Below are positions 9,181 through 19,637 of a stretch of 64,000 nt of DNA, piece by piece (the stretch's first letter is position 1; each line of letters starts with the position of its first letter). The notes beneath the pieces are model-generated. The model ran no database searches and had not been told where the DNA came from. It worked only from the letters and a program-made list of their open reading frames with translations. The DNA comes from Parastagonospora avenae f. sp. tritici 18332-5. Lineage: Eukaryota; Ascomycota; Dothideomycetes; Pleosporales; Phaeosphaeriaceae. The translations under genes were made by a program, and so were the position numbers. The stretch spans positions 310,001-374,000 of the forward strand of contig JAFJTR010000019.1 of the NCBI GenBank assembly GCA_022559985.1, read 5' to 3'.

Positions 9181-12115
9181 CAGCCGGTAGCGAATATTCT
9201 TCATCAGACCATAGCCGATTCTCATCATCATCGTCATCGTCGTCTCATTCTGGCTCAGCCCGAGCTGCCTCCTTTGATGTCACGAAAGTCTACCCCCAGG
9301 TCTATCAGGACGATCTCAGCGTCGCAGTTCGAAGTTCAAGGCTAGCACCCATAAGTCAAGCGGTTCTCCCACGACTTCCTGAACATGACGCAGTCGACTT
9401 CGAGAATACTATGTACAGACATTACGCTGATGATGAAGAAGGTGCCTTGCCATTTGATGGTCGGAGCCGGTCAAAAACGCATATCCGTGACGGAGAAGAG
9501 CGATTGCGAAGTGAGCTACAAGGAAAATTACATCCACCATTCTTTCAGGCCCTTGAGACAGGTGATTGTGAGGAAGCGGAAGAAAGAATATATCGCCTGG
9601 AAAATTCCCCACATGTTCGAGGGCGGAACATAAGAGATTTATCCCAAGCAGAGCTCTCACAGAATGAGCAACACGGCGCTCACATTCCGAAGCATAAAAT
9701 TCTGGAAGACGAAAGCAAGGCCTCAAGAGCATTGATACAACCAACTACCGACCGCTTCCACGCTCAGCGCATACATGCTCCACCGCCCGTATCGTTCCCA
9801 CCAAATTTTGTCTCGAAGCCAAGATCAGCTCGTCGATCTTCATTGTCATCCGAAATTCCGTCAGGGTATCAGGACACGATTCATTATGATCCTTTTGCTC
9901 CTGCAATTTCCTACCATAGTCCATTGCCAGCAGTTCATCAAGACTCATGGGGCTATCCTGGTTCATTATCAGCGAGTTATCATGACCCATGGGACGGACG
10001 TAAAGCAAGAAAAGGCCTTCCCGTTATGGAACAACCTTCGGAGACACCTACAACGCTCAATGTGAGTAATGTTGGACGTGTGAGGTCCAGGCCTGATAAC
10101 TCAGAAGTTCATGCTACTAGTCATGACGACAATGTGACGCATGGTCATAGCCGCAGGAAATGGAGCGACAGATCGAACTCACACGTCAGATCCAAAACAA
10201 ATAGTAGAGTAACGACCCACAAGCCAATGGCGGGTGCGCCAGGAATCGATGAAGTAGCGATGAATGATCCGAAAATTCCCGAGGATGACAGGTTATCCAC
10301 TGATATTGTTGTCCCTGTATCCCAGGACAAAGACATTGACACAGGCGACATGCTGTACGATACCACAGCTGTTCAGCGACAGGACCTCCTAGGCCATGCT
10401 CCTCCACCGAAGGTTACAGAAAGCTCATCCAGCGTGAAGAGTCCTACGCCATCTTTGTCCACCTTGTGGACAGATTTTTCTCGACCACTAGTGAGTACTA
10501 TCTTTATGTTATGTCAGCGAGAAAGATCTAATGACAGAAAACAGAGTCTAGAAAATCAAGATGGTGCAGTGCTAGTCCAAGAGGTCACACCAAGTCATGC
10601 TGATCTTTCACCGCAGCAGGTCAGCGAAAGCAGTGCCGTTGAAGGCAGTGAGGATCGCAAGACAATCGAAGAAGGGCACATGTTGCTAGCACCAAGCACA
10701 TCGCCCCTTCCCTCCTCCTATCGAACACAACTCGGCAATCTAGGTGTCTCGATGCGTGCTGCTCTAGTCAGTTTGGGGTATCTAGAGACCCCGTTAAGGG
10801 AAGGGTACATCAGGCTTAGATGGCAGTGTGTGAGTATACACTCAGCTTTCCTTCCTCTAGCATACCCACCAGCAATTTTATCTTCTTCTGGGGTCTGAGT
10901 GCATCCCGCATCATCTTATACCCCTCCTTCATTACTGGCGACTAAGCCCGTAGTATTGAAGGTTTGTCGTAAGTCTCGGAGGAGTTTTGAAAAGAGCTGA
11001 AATATGTCATGGCAGACACTACCTGTCGCAACATTACATCACATAAGCTAATTGATGAGCAGAAGTGTAAAGAGAAGTTTTCCGGTGATGTATTTGAGTA
11101 TCGCAAGGGTGGAGTTGCTAGGCTCGTTGAACGAATGGAACAATCAACAAGCTATAAAGTGGGTGCCACTTCATACAGTCAAGGGACGACAAACCAGCGA
11201 TACGCTTTTCGAACTGCTGCTTGGACGCGAGGAGTTACCCAAAAGGTATCTTCTACCTTTGAACGTCTCGTAGGTGCACCACCAGGCCTGCCGCAGCATA
11301 GGCAAGCTGGTATAAGCACGGCTTGCGCAATTCAAGCCATAGAATTGCAGACGCCGCAGCAGAACCTGCATTTGATGGCATGCATGCAGCTTGGCCGGTA
11401 TCTCCGGACCGTGCATCAGGACCGTATTGATGACATCTCTGACGATCAAGCGCTTCTCACTTTCATCCAAAAGCTGCTGGCAAGACATAGATGACGCATT
11501 CGCAAGATGTTCTCTTTCAAATATATACAAGGCATATACTTTATCAAGTAAACTCACCGGTTTGATCACTTTGGACCAACAGTGCTAATCCACTTTCAAG
11601 TTCCGCCTTCGAGCAGGTGGGAGTGCAGAGGTCCGCAACCACGAGCCCTGCTGTACTTCTTCAACTCGTAGGATATGCGAATGTTTACCACCAGCACCAA
11701 AAGTCGAGCCCTCTCCAGATGGGGAGTATAGATGCGCCCCAGCTGGTCCGCTCGACATATGGCCTCCAGTTCTCTCGGAAGAACTAATGCACATGCTCAC
11801 ATCCCCTCAGTCTATAAATCCTAAGGAGACTTTTTTGTGCTCGAACAGCTTCCCAAACGTACCAAAGGAGAGCTGATAGGGACGATTGGTCGACCAGCAG
11901 AGGGCTGGGGCATGCATTTCCAAGAGGGCTGGGACTTCGATCTTCTCATCGGTATCGTCCTCGCAGTCTTCTTATTGGCCAGCTTACTGTTCGCCGTACT
12001 GTGGAGCCACTTCAAGCTTGATGTTCAGGGTGCATTCGGAGTGAGTTCGTATATGGTTACGGCTTCTGAGATATTGGCCGCTTGGTTTGCGAACAGGGCT
12101 GGAAAGTTAGGCTAG
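9138..12115 (+). pseudogene. Decayed tandem paralogue of the C2H2/SANT membrane gene
   Basis: Coding remnants: 9138 (first ATG 9411) to 10490; 10545-10829 after a 54-nt in-frame intron; 11063-11547 after a 233-nt intron; and 11601-12115. The C-terminal half parallels the neighbour at 4414-8352: RLRWQC, then KCKEKFSGDV for RCGTSFHDDV, LHLMACMQLGR, YFIK and FRLRAGGSAEVR, a CECLPP stretch, MHMLTSP, LEQLPKRTKGE and two membrane helices. Breaks: TGA at 11492-11494 where the paralogue has Gly; one base missing at the donor near 11548 (AAG|GTTCG in the paralogue, AA|GTAAAC here), so splicing shifts frame; a T6 run at 11831-11836 that shifts frame again; and no start codon upstream of 9411. The N-terminal half is serine-rich and lacks the zinc fingers and SANT region. 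A shortened protein from 9411 could still be made. Confidence 0.83.
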
Positions 12116-12679
12116 CCGCATAAGCACGGCATAATCACTTATGTGCATAGAGCCTATTATTTTGACTGCATGTGTCTGCTGACGTACACACAGACGCTTC
12201 TCTTGCAGTTTTCGCTGTGGATACACACTCATTGTCTACAGCCTCATTCTGTGATGTTTTATGATCAACGTCAATAGCTTTATTATCCTAATAGCTTCCG
12301 CCGGTTCGACCGATTCCGTGAACATGAATCCGAACTGACGTCGGCATGTCAGAAACCAAGCCAACCAGAGTACGTGGGCTCTCGCACATGCCATTTCGCT
12401 TCATGTGAACAGGCACATCATTGTTTCTTTCGGATACGGCAATCATGAAATTAAGTTTGCGATTCCGTATGCGAAGCTTCTGTCATCGGTGAGCTCGGGT
12501 GTGGAAGGATTAAGGTTCTGGCTGGTGACGCCAGGGTGGTGTGAGGCGGGAAAAGGAAAAGCGGGCCCGTCCCGCTTTTATTTCCAGCGAACTTTTGTCG
12601 TTCATAGATAGCTCTTGAAGCTGCTCGCGAGCAGGCCTCATTCCGCTTTTCTCATTGAACCAGAAGGAAAGAATTCAGA
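12116..12679. other. Intergenic / TPA1 promoter
   Basis: This 564-bp spacer holds the upstream region of the dioxygenase gene. It contains one strong hairpin, listed separately at 12557-12579. No gene is seen. Confidence 0.5.
12557..12579. repeat. Perfect 9-bp inverted repeat upstream of TPA1-like gene
   Basis: AAAAGCGGG at 12557-12565 and CCCGCTTTT at 12571-12579 are exact reverse complements around a 5-nt CCCGT loop. It ends about 100 bp before the ATG at 12680, in promoter or 5' leader. A related AGGCGGGAAAAGG sits just upstream. Confidence 0.85.
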
Positions 12680-14690
12680 ATGGCGAAGCGCAAGAATCGC
12701 GCGCCTTCCAATGGCCAGCGGAAGAAGAAGAGAGCCATTTCCGACGATGAGGCGCATAAGAATTTCCGCAGCGGCTTGTTCGATGGCAAGGTGCTCGAGG
12801 GCTATACGAAGTACTACGCAGAGTCGCAACCGTATGCACTAATTGCTCCTCCTTTATACAGGCGTGTCTAACGAGAATATCAGCTACAAGCATGCCGTAA
12901 TCCAAAACCTCATCGACGATAAGCTCCTCCGCAATGTCCGCAACGAGATCCGCGAGCACATCCACTTCACACCCAAAGAGACGGATATCTACAAAATCCA
13001 CCAGTCGGGCGATCTGGCCAATCTCGATGGCCTCGATGATTCTGCGCTCCAGCGATTACCGAGCTTACTTACGCTGCGCGATTCGCTATACTCGTCGGCT
13101 TTTCGCAAATATCTATCGGGGATAACAGGGTCAGGACCATTGAGTGGTGTGAAGACAGACATGGCTGTAAATGTATATACACCAGGCTGCCATCTACTGT
13201 GCCACGATGATGTCATCGGTAGTCGCCGCGTCAGCTGGATTTTGTATCTACTGGATCCTGATATCAAGTGGAAGGCAGAATGGGGAGGCGCATTGCGATT
13301 GTACCCCACGGAACAGCTGACGACACCGGAGGGCGATGAAGTCAAGGTTCCCCAGCCGGACTTTTCGCTATCGATACCGCCGGCCTGGAACCAGCTGTCT
13401 TTCTTCACGGTACAACCAGGGGAGAGCTTCCACGATGTTGAAGAAGTGTACCGAAGGAGCCTGGAAGAGAAAGCAGAGAACGATGGAGGGCGCATTCGCA
13501 TGGCCATCAGTGGTTGGTTCCACATTCCACAAGAAGGCGAGGAAAGATTTGAGGAAGGCCTCGAGGAGAAGCTGGCAGAGAAGAGTTCGCTCGCACAATT
13601 GCAAGGAGGAAAGGCAGATGTGTTCGATGAGCCGCAGTCGCAGTGGGTTGATATCCCAGACTGGGAAGAGCAGGCAAAGCAAGAGGACGACGAGCTCACC
13701 GAGAACGAGATCGACTTCCTGATCAAATACATGAACCCGAACTACCTCACGCCAGACACTGTTGAGGAAGTCTCTAAGACTTTCTCGGACGAGTCTTCGA
13801 TACGATTGGCCGACTTCTTGTCTGTCAAATTCTCTACCAAGCTCCGTGAGTACCTGGAATCGAAGGATCACGAGAAGAATCCCGCCTTACCAGCCAACCC
13901 ACACCACAAAGACTCAAAAGTTGGTGTTGCACGACCACCTCACAAGCACCGCTATTTGTATCGAAAAGCTATTCAGCCTATACCGACAACACCATACCCC
14001 GAGAATGACGGCATGACACCTTACGATGACCTTGTCGATGTTCTCTTCCCACATCCAGCCTTCACTAAGTGGATTTCCCTCGCAACTGGTATCACACTTA
14101 CCAAGAGCAACATTTTTGCGCGCCGTTTCCGACGCGGTCTGGACTATACCCTTGCAACCGCATATGAAGAAGAAGACCCACAGCTCGAGGTATGTCTCGG
14201 CATCACGCCATCGAAAGGCTGGGGCGACGAAGACGAAGAGCCAAAAGAAGAGGAGCAGAAGCCACAGAAGAACCGCAGCAGCAGTAAGAGCAAAGGAAAA
14301 GGAAAATCAAACGAGAAAGCATCCGCCCAACCAGAACCCAAGCCTGAGGAGGAAGTTGGTGGCTACGAAATGTATATGGCTGGCGAAGACGACGAAGACC
14401 ATCCTACCCTTCCTACATCACACAACGCTACAGAGACTGGTGCCGGACAGCGCCGCAAGGCCAAAGCTGATCCTGCGATCTACAAGTCTGCAGCTGACGA
14501 CGAAGATGATGGCATCTTGTTCAGCCAGCCCGCTGCATGGAACAATCTGGCGATTAACTTGAGAGACAAGGGTGTCCTGAGGTTCACAAAATACATCAGT
14601 AAGAGTGCGAAGGGCGATCGATGGGATGTCTGTGCAGAGTATGGCGTTGAGTTCGGTGACGATGAAAGTGATGAGGAAGACGAGGAGTAG
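12680..14690 (+). CDS. TPA1: Tpa1/Ofd1-type prolyl hydroxylase (2OG-Fe(II) dioxygenase)
   Basis: Two exons: 12680-12831 and 12884-14690, with a 52-nt intron (donor GTATGC, branch TCTAACG, acceptor ATCAG); 652 residues, close to yeast Tpa1 (644). The basic N-terminus (MAKRKNRAP, then KKKRA) looks like a nuclear signal. The catalytic dioxygenase domain spans about 60-260, with the iron ligands H158, D160 and H234 visible in CHDDV and SFHDVEE, and the 2-oxoglutarate-binding arginine at about R256 (RIRMAISGWFH). A second, catalytically silent double-stranded beta-helix domain follows, interrupted by an acidic/basic low-complexity insert around 440-500. Known members hydroxylate ribosomal protein uS12 and influence translation termination; the Ofd1 relative controls SREBP turnover. 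The acidic end (DESDEEDEE) is also typical. Confidence 0.93.
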
Positions 14691-15338
14691 GCAACGCGAA
14701 TGTAGGACTGGGTGCCAGCATGATGTTCGGGACGATGTAGACGAAGATCCAATGATATGTACGTTTTTATTACTTCTGAAGAGTTCTCAAAATGTCAGAA
14801 TGATCACGGAACTTGTTTTCTGTCAATGTCCTGACCACATCTGAAGAGGGAAGAAGCTTCCAGGTTACCAACGGCCCGGCACCGTGGGACCGTCCGCCCA
14901 GCCTCCGGACAAGCTCATCTCGCAATCTCACCCTGCGCTAGTTTCTTCCTTCTTACGGTAGACCACTTGCCCTCACGACTACTTTGCATATGAATCCATG
15001 CATGGCAAATGTACTTGACTTTTCATGTTCGCAGTCGAACCTGTTCTCGCGAGGTTTATGGGAGCCGCGGCTTTACCCCAGCCCCACATTCCCCACATTC
15101 GTTGCATACATATGGGGAATCTGGGGAATCTGGGGACTATAATAGTACAACACCTGTGCATGCGGGTGTCAGCCGAGCTCACGTTGCCTTTGGCCTTTAC
15201 GTCGATCTATCCAGCAGCAGAAGAACCTTCGGCCGAGATAATATGTCTCTATCATTGACCTGAGCACTGTTAAACAGCCGGGTGCATCGATCCGCACTCA
15301 AATCCCCATAAGTCAATTGAACAACCTGGATCTCGAAT
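14691..15338. other. Intergenic with GGGGAATCT inverted repeat
   Basis: This 648-bp spacer lies between the dioxygenase and carboxylesterase genes, both plus strand. No gene is seen. It contains the inverted repeat at 15082-15135. Confidence 0.5.
15082..15135. repeat. Imperfect inverted repeat with internal direct repeats
   Basis: CCCCACATTCCCCACA at 15082-15097 faces TCTGGGGAATCTGGGG at 15120-15135, with two mismatches over the 16-bp arms. The right side carries GGGGAATCT twice in tandem from 15114. It lies about 205-255 bp upstream of the carboxylesterase ATG, so a regulator site or hairpin is possible. Confidence 0.7.
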
Positions 15339-17000
15339 ATGGCATCGCCAGACCGCACGCTCGTGCATCTTACTCTTGGTCACTCCCTGCGCGGCAAATC
15401 TACAGCTACCTCGGTCCAGTTCAGAAACCTCACATACGCCAGGATACCAGCTCGTTATCAGGACTCCATTGCGGACGACACTCTGATATCAGGGCAGGAT
15501 GGCATATTCGACGCAACCAAGTTCGGCCCTTCATGTCCGCAGAAACGCGGCGCTCAAACATGGGATCTTACACTAGTCGGCGACGTCAACCTGCCCTGCG
15601 AGCAAGGACAAGGCGAGACCGAGAAGATGGACGAATTCGAATGCTTGCACATCAACGTCACGACGCCGAAGTCTTGTCTGAAAGCCCCGGCCATTCAGGA
15701 ATACCGCAGTCTCCCAGTTTTCGTTTGGGTACACGGCGGCGGACTCAGTATAGGCAGCAACAGCTGGCCGCAATACGATCTGCAAAAATTCGTCGATAGG
15801 AGTGTAGAGATTGGCAAACCTATTGTTGCCGTTTCGATCAACTACCGAGTTGGGCTGTTTGGCTTTGTGGCAAATGAAGAGTTGGATGCAAGGGGTAACA
15901 TGGGGTTTAAAGATCAGGCATTGGCATTTCGCTGGATCAGGAAACATATTGCTGGCTTTGGTGGAGATTCTGGTAATGTCATTGCTGCGGGAGAGTCAGC
16001 GGGTGCGATATCTCTGTCGACGCTGCTTTGTGCTGATGTGGGCACCGAAGGATTGTTCGATCGAGTGATTCTGATGAGTGGCGACGTGACACTACGAAAG
16101 CCAAGAAAGATTTGGTGGCACCATCAGATGTACAAAGACCAAGCTGCCAATTTAGGCATCGATTATACCGAAAGGGCGGGTCTGAAGACGAGGTTGAGAG
16201 GTACCGACGCAGAGACTCTCGTTCAGCAGCTACCCCTAGCAGCGCATTATTGCGGGCACATTGATGGTGACTCTCTTAAGGGAGATGTCACATCCAATGT
16301 CCTGGCTGATGGACAAAGAGTCGAACACAAGCCAGCATGGTGTAAGGAATTCGTGATGGGAGACACCACGCACGATGGCACAGTCCTGAAAGCGCGAGTA
16401 CTAGACCACCCCCAAGTTCTAGAGCGTTTGCAAGCAGCATGCTCAAAGCACCTGACCGAAAGCGATACCCAACGTCTTCTAGCTGCGTACAAGCTCAACA
16501 GCCAACTCTCATCCGAACAACAACGAAACGCATTACTTCGCCTTGCTTCCGAGCTCCGTTTTCACGACCCCGTACGCAGAGCATACAAAGGCTGGAAAAC
16601 CTCAGCCCCACCCCGACCCGCTTTCCGATACCACTTCCACATCCCCAACCCCTTCGACGGCAACTTCAACAACATCGCATCGCACGAACTCGACGTCGCT
16701 TTCCTACTACAGCACTTCAACGATCAGCTGAGCGAACAGAATCAGCGTGTCGCACAAGGCATGGCTGATCACTTCCTCAAATATACCCATGGAGAGCCTT
16801 GGGCTGGACAAGGCAAACTGGTGGTGTTTGCGAGCGAGGGCGTGCTTGAAGTTGATGAGGAGGAGTATGATCGGAAGTATAGAGATGGCAGGGGTGCGGT
16901 GCTTGATGGTATTGATGGGGACAGGTTGTGGAAGGTTGCGGATATGTGGCAGGGGGTGAGGAGTGAGGATGAAGAGTGGGAAGGGGTTGCGAGACTGTGA
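15339..17000 (+). CDS. Type-B carboxylesterase/lipase family alpha/beta hydrolase
   Basis: A single exon encodes 553 residues, normal for the family. Landmarks: FRNLTYARIPARY near the N-terminus, a CLHINVTTP strand, the oxyanion loop HGGG at 132-135, NYRVGLFGF at 168-176, NMGFKDQALAFRWIRKHIAGFGGD, and the nucleophile elbow GESAG with Ser220. Asp346 (in THDGT) and His449 (in SHELD) sit where the acid and base of the triad are expected. There is no N-terminal signal peptide, so I infer a cytosolic enzyme hydrolysing carboxyl esters, perhaps xenobiotic or secondary-metabolite esters. The substrate cannot be told from sequence. No intron signals interrupt the frame. Confidence 0.9.
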   Translation: MASPDRTLVHLTLGHSLRGKSTATSVQFRNLTYARIPARYQDSIADDTLISGQDGIFDATKFGPSCPQKRGAQTWDLTLVGDVNLPCEQGQGETEKMDEFECLHINVTTPKSCLKAPAIQEYRSLPVFVWVHGGGLSIGSNSWPQYDLQKFVDRSVEIGKPIVAVSINYRVGLFGFVANEELDARGNMGFKDQALAFRWIRKHIAGFGGDSGNVIAAGESAGAISLSTLLCADVGTEGLFDRVILMSGDVTLRKPRKIWWHHQMYKDQAANLGIDYTERAGLKTRLRGTDAETLVQQLPLAAHYCGHIDGDSLKGDVTSNVLADGQRVEHKPAWCKEFVMGDTTHDGTVLKARVLDHPQVLERLQAACSKHLTESDTQRLLAAYKLNSQLSSEQQRNALLRLASELRFHDPVRRAYKGWKTSAPPRPAFRYHFHIPNPFDGNFNNIASHELDVAFLLQHFNDQLSEQNQRVAQGMADHFLKYTHGEPWAGQGKLVVFASEGVLEVDEEEYDRKYRDGRGAVLDGIDGDRLWKVADMWQGVRSEDEEWEGVARL

Positions 17001-17359
17001 TACTAGCCTGACTGATCGCCTCCTCGTCATGCTCACAGCAATTCTGGCCTTTTGATAGATTTGAGTTCGGGTCTATCAGGAAATCCGAATTCATCAGTTC
17101 AAGCCACTAGATATCAATTAAACTAGAGCCAAGGCGCCGACAAGAGTTTTCCGAGTGATTTTCATGGAATTATGTATCTTCCAACATGGCCTCAGTGTAG
17201 GGAGTGTACCTATCGTCAGTGTGAAGAGGCCAATGGGTTACGCCGGCTGACCGACTAGCGCCAACTTGCAGCTGCTTTCCTCACTACGCGCAGAATTGTC
17301 TCTTAACCTTCTCACGAAATTTGCAGCCAGGGCGAACAAAGTTTCGAGCTATACCTGAC
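17001..17359. other. Intergenic, no gene seen
   Basis: This spacer of about 360 bp lies between the carboxylesterase and the kinase-like pseudogene. It is the presumed former promoter of the latter. I saw nothing else. Confidence 0.45.
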
Positions 17360-19390
17360 ATGATACTTAAAGCTACGCTATATGTAGCGTCTCACCTCAA
17401 TCGCATGCAATACATGCCTTCATGCCGCGCTGTAGGTGTTCTCTACCACTCATCACTGCCCCAGACCTGCCAAAATCGCGGTTTCAGTAACTGCGCAGTA
17501 AGAAGGAAACGATCCAAAGTTTTTGATCAATACTTCCACAGCAATCATTCCTTTGCCGTTCAGTCTGACGTCCTCATAGGCTGTGATCCTCACAATTACA
17601 CAACTGGTCGATGGCTCCATCGCGATACATCACAGCGACAAGCACGCTTCGTCCAGTTCAATTTTGAATCTATTTGCAAAATAGTTGTTCAGCTATGTCC
17701 CGGCGCAATCTCAATAACCTCGTGCGAGAAAAAGGAAGGCGGATTTAACAGAGTGTTCATCTTTCACATGGACAATGCGCAACGTGTCGTCGCAAGATTA
17801 CCTTTTTTTCAGCCGGGCCTAAAACACTTGCAACTAGGTCCGAGGCTGCGACTATTAAATACTGTATGTTCCGAAGCACTTTATCTTAGAAGTCACTAAT
17901 CGTGCCGCTGGGTTAGTACAGAAGAAAAGCCGCGTTCCTATCCACAAAATCCTTGACTGAAATAATGACGCGCACAACAGTATCGGTAGGGAATACATCA
18001 TCGTGGAGCATGCTGCTGGTGTGTCGCTGTACAAAAATGGCACACCATGGATCTCAGCGAGCGAATGGACTGTATCGAGTTCATCTACAGGAACATGAAA
18101 GAAGTTGCTGAGCTCAGATTTCCTGCTTACGGAAGCATTTATCAACGGAAACAGCTGGCGCTATCTCAAAGTTGTTGTTGGATGAAGACTACTGCATTGG
18201 GCCGTATTGCGGACCTAGGTATTGGGACTGCAGCGTCGGAAGTGAGAGATGCTATAGGGATGTACAACCAAATCGGGGACCTTGTGAGTCATAAAATAAC
18301 ACAAAAGGTCTATTATCTCTTCCTGATTGCGCAGGGCTCGATCTCGGCGCATTTTGTGGCGGCCTCGTTGAGACAAGAAGATCAAGGATACCATCAGCGC
18401 AACCTCCAAATCAGCCACGCTACCAATCGAACATTAAGATGCACCATGAGATACTCGAAAAAGCCCGCGTAGTCATGTCAAAGATGGCTGAGGACCCTAG
18501 GATCCGAGCTGCAGCCCAGCCAGTCTTATACCACCCAGATCTATACATGAGGAACATCTTCGTCTCCAGAGACGATCCTGGAGTCATGACAGCCATAATA
18601 GACTGGCAGTCATGCAGCATCGAGCCGAAGTTTTGGTATGCAAATGAAGTGCCGGACTTCGCGCAACGTGTTCCCCATCCCGAGTGCGCGGACAAGATCG
18701 AGCGGAAAAGTGAGGTATGTGCGAAGGCATACGCTGCGAGCATGCACTTCCTCATACCAAGCATTGCGAAATTGACATCCATGGACGGGTTCCTCTTTCG
18801 ATCAATGCGTTTTGCGTACAGCACATGGGCAGATGGCGTCGCTGCTCTCCGCGAAGAGCTCATACAGACAGCCGCGCACTGGAACGAGCTGAGGCTAGAG
18901 GGCTCGTGTCCATTCCTTGTACAAGACGTCATAGATCTCATTGAACATCGCGCAGACCACGAGAAGTTTGGCTTTGTACACCGGATGAAGCTCAATCTTT
19001 CCCAGGTATTGCACTGTGGGACAGATGGGTGGGTTCATTCAGATGATTGGGTGTCAGAGTGAGTACAAGCAGTGCGGGAAGATTTGAGGATTGAACTGAG
19101 GTTGTATTGGGTGAAGCTACGAATAGTATGTATACATGGGTAGCTGTAAACGGCGCTAGTGCAGGAAAGGCAGCCTCGTCTCACCAGAGGTGAGGTGCCA
19201 CTGCACGTGAGGCAGGAGATGGTCTCAACCGTGACATTGGGGGATGACGAAGACAGCGCACAGGGAAGCTTACAAGGCAGCAGTACAGCCAATTCTAGAA
19301 GAAGAGGATATCGATGATGATGAGTCGGTCAAATCAGAAGCGGATATAAGAGAGCTTTGGCCTTTTGATCTGGATTTGTTCGAGACCTGA
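17360..19390 (+). pseudogene. Broken AIM9-like (APH-type) phosphotransferase gene
   Basis: The order of motifs follows the fungal AIM9/phosphotransferase family: YTTGRWLHRD, CEKKEGGFNRVFIFHMDN, VARLPF, SAGPKTLATRSEAATIKY, a KILD-NNDA segment, EYIIVEHAAGVSLY, FPAYGSIY, DYCIGPYCGPRYWDC, QPNRGPW, the catalytic YHPDLYMRNIF (HxDxxxxN), IIDWQS, GTDGWVHSDDW and the end RELWPFD. Reading it needs introns at 17864-17916, about 18290-18336 and about 19062-19263, and crosses at least four breaks: a T7 run at 17803-17809 where eight T keep frame; TGA at 17958-17960 where the family has Trp; a one-base loss near 18030; and a frame change near 18150-18170. Family members carry an N-terminal mitochondrial segment; the start given is approximate. 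The 3' part (about 18440-19060) is intact and could mislead annotation. Confidence 0.85.
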
Positions 19391-19637
19391 TTTTACCACA
19401 GTCAGGAACAACTAATTCAATTCAATCACGCAAGACAATTGAGATATAGCAGCTGAGAAAACGATGCTAGCCGAAGTAATCAGGGCTAAGATGTACATGG
19501 CTGCTAAGCAGGAGATCCTGCACCTCTATTCCCCTCGCTCGTGATTCAACTCATTGAATCACTTCTCTCATCAGCGCTAGCAGTTCGAAGCCAGCTCCTT
19601 ACTTATCACATGATCATCATGCACTAGCATGTATCTC

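Noticed and set aside
11492..11494. TGA in the paralogue read as selenocysteine or programmed readthrough
   Set aside because: Ascomycetes lack the selenocysteine machinery, the context is not the CTAG readthrough type, and other breaks follow downstream.
12832..12861. 30-nt intron in the TPA1-like gene ending at the first AG
   Set aside because: Too short for fungal splicing and gives the wrong frame; the 52-nt intron ending at 12883 restores the family sequence.
12989..13732. 247-codon open frame antisense to the TPA1-like gene
   Set aside because: Overlaps the catalytic domain of a clearly recognised gene and has no recognisable content.
18439..19062. Intact short kinase gene in the 3' part of the AIM9-like locus
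   Set aside because: It begins in the middle of the domain and lacks the nucleotide-binding N-lobe, whose broken remains lie directly upstream.
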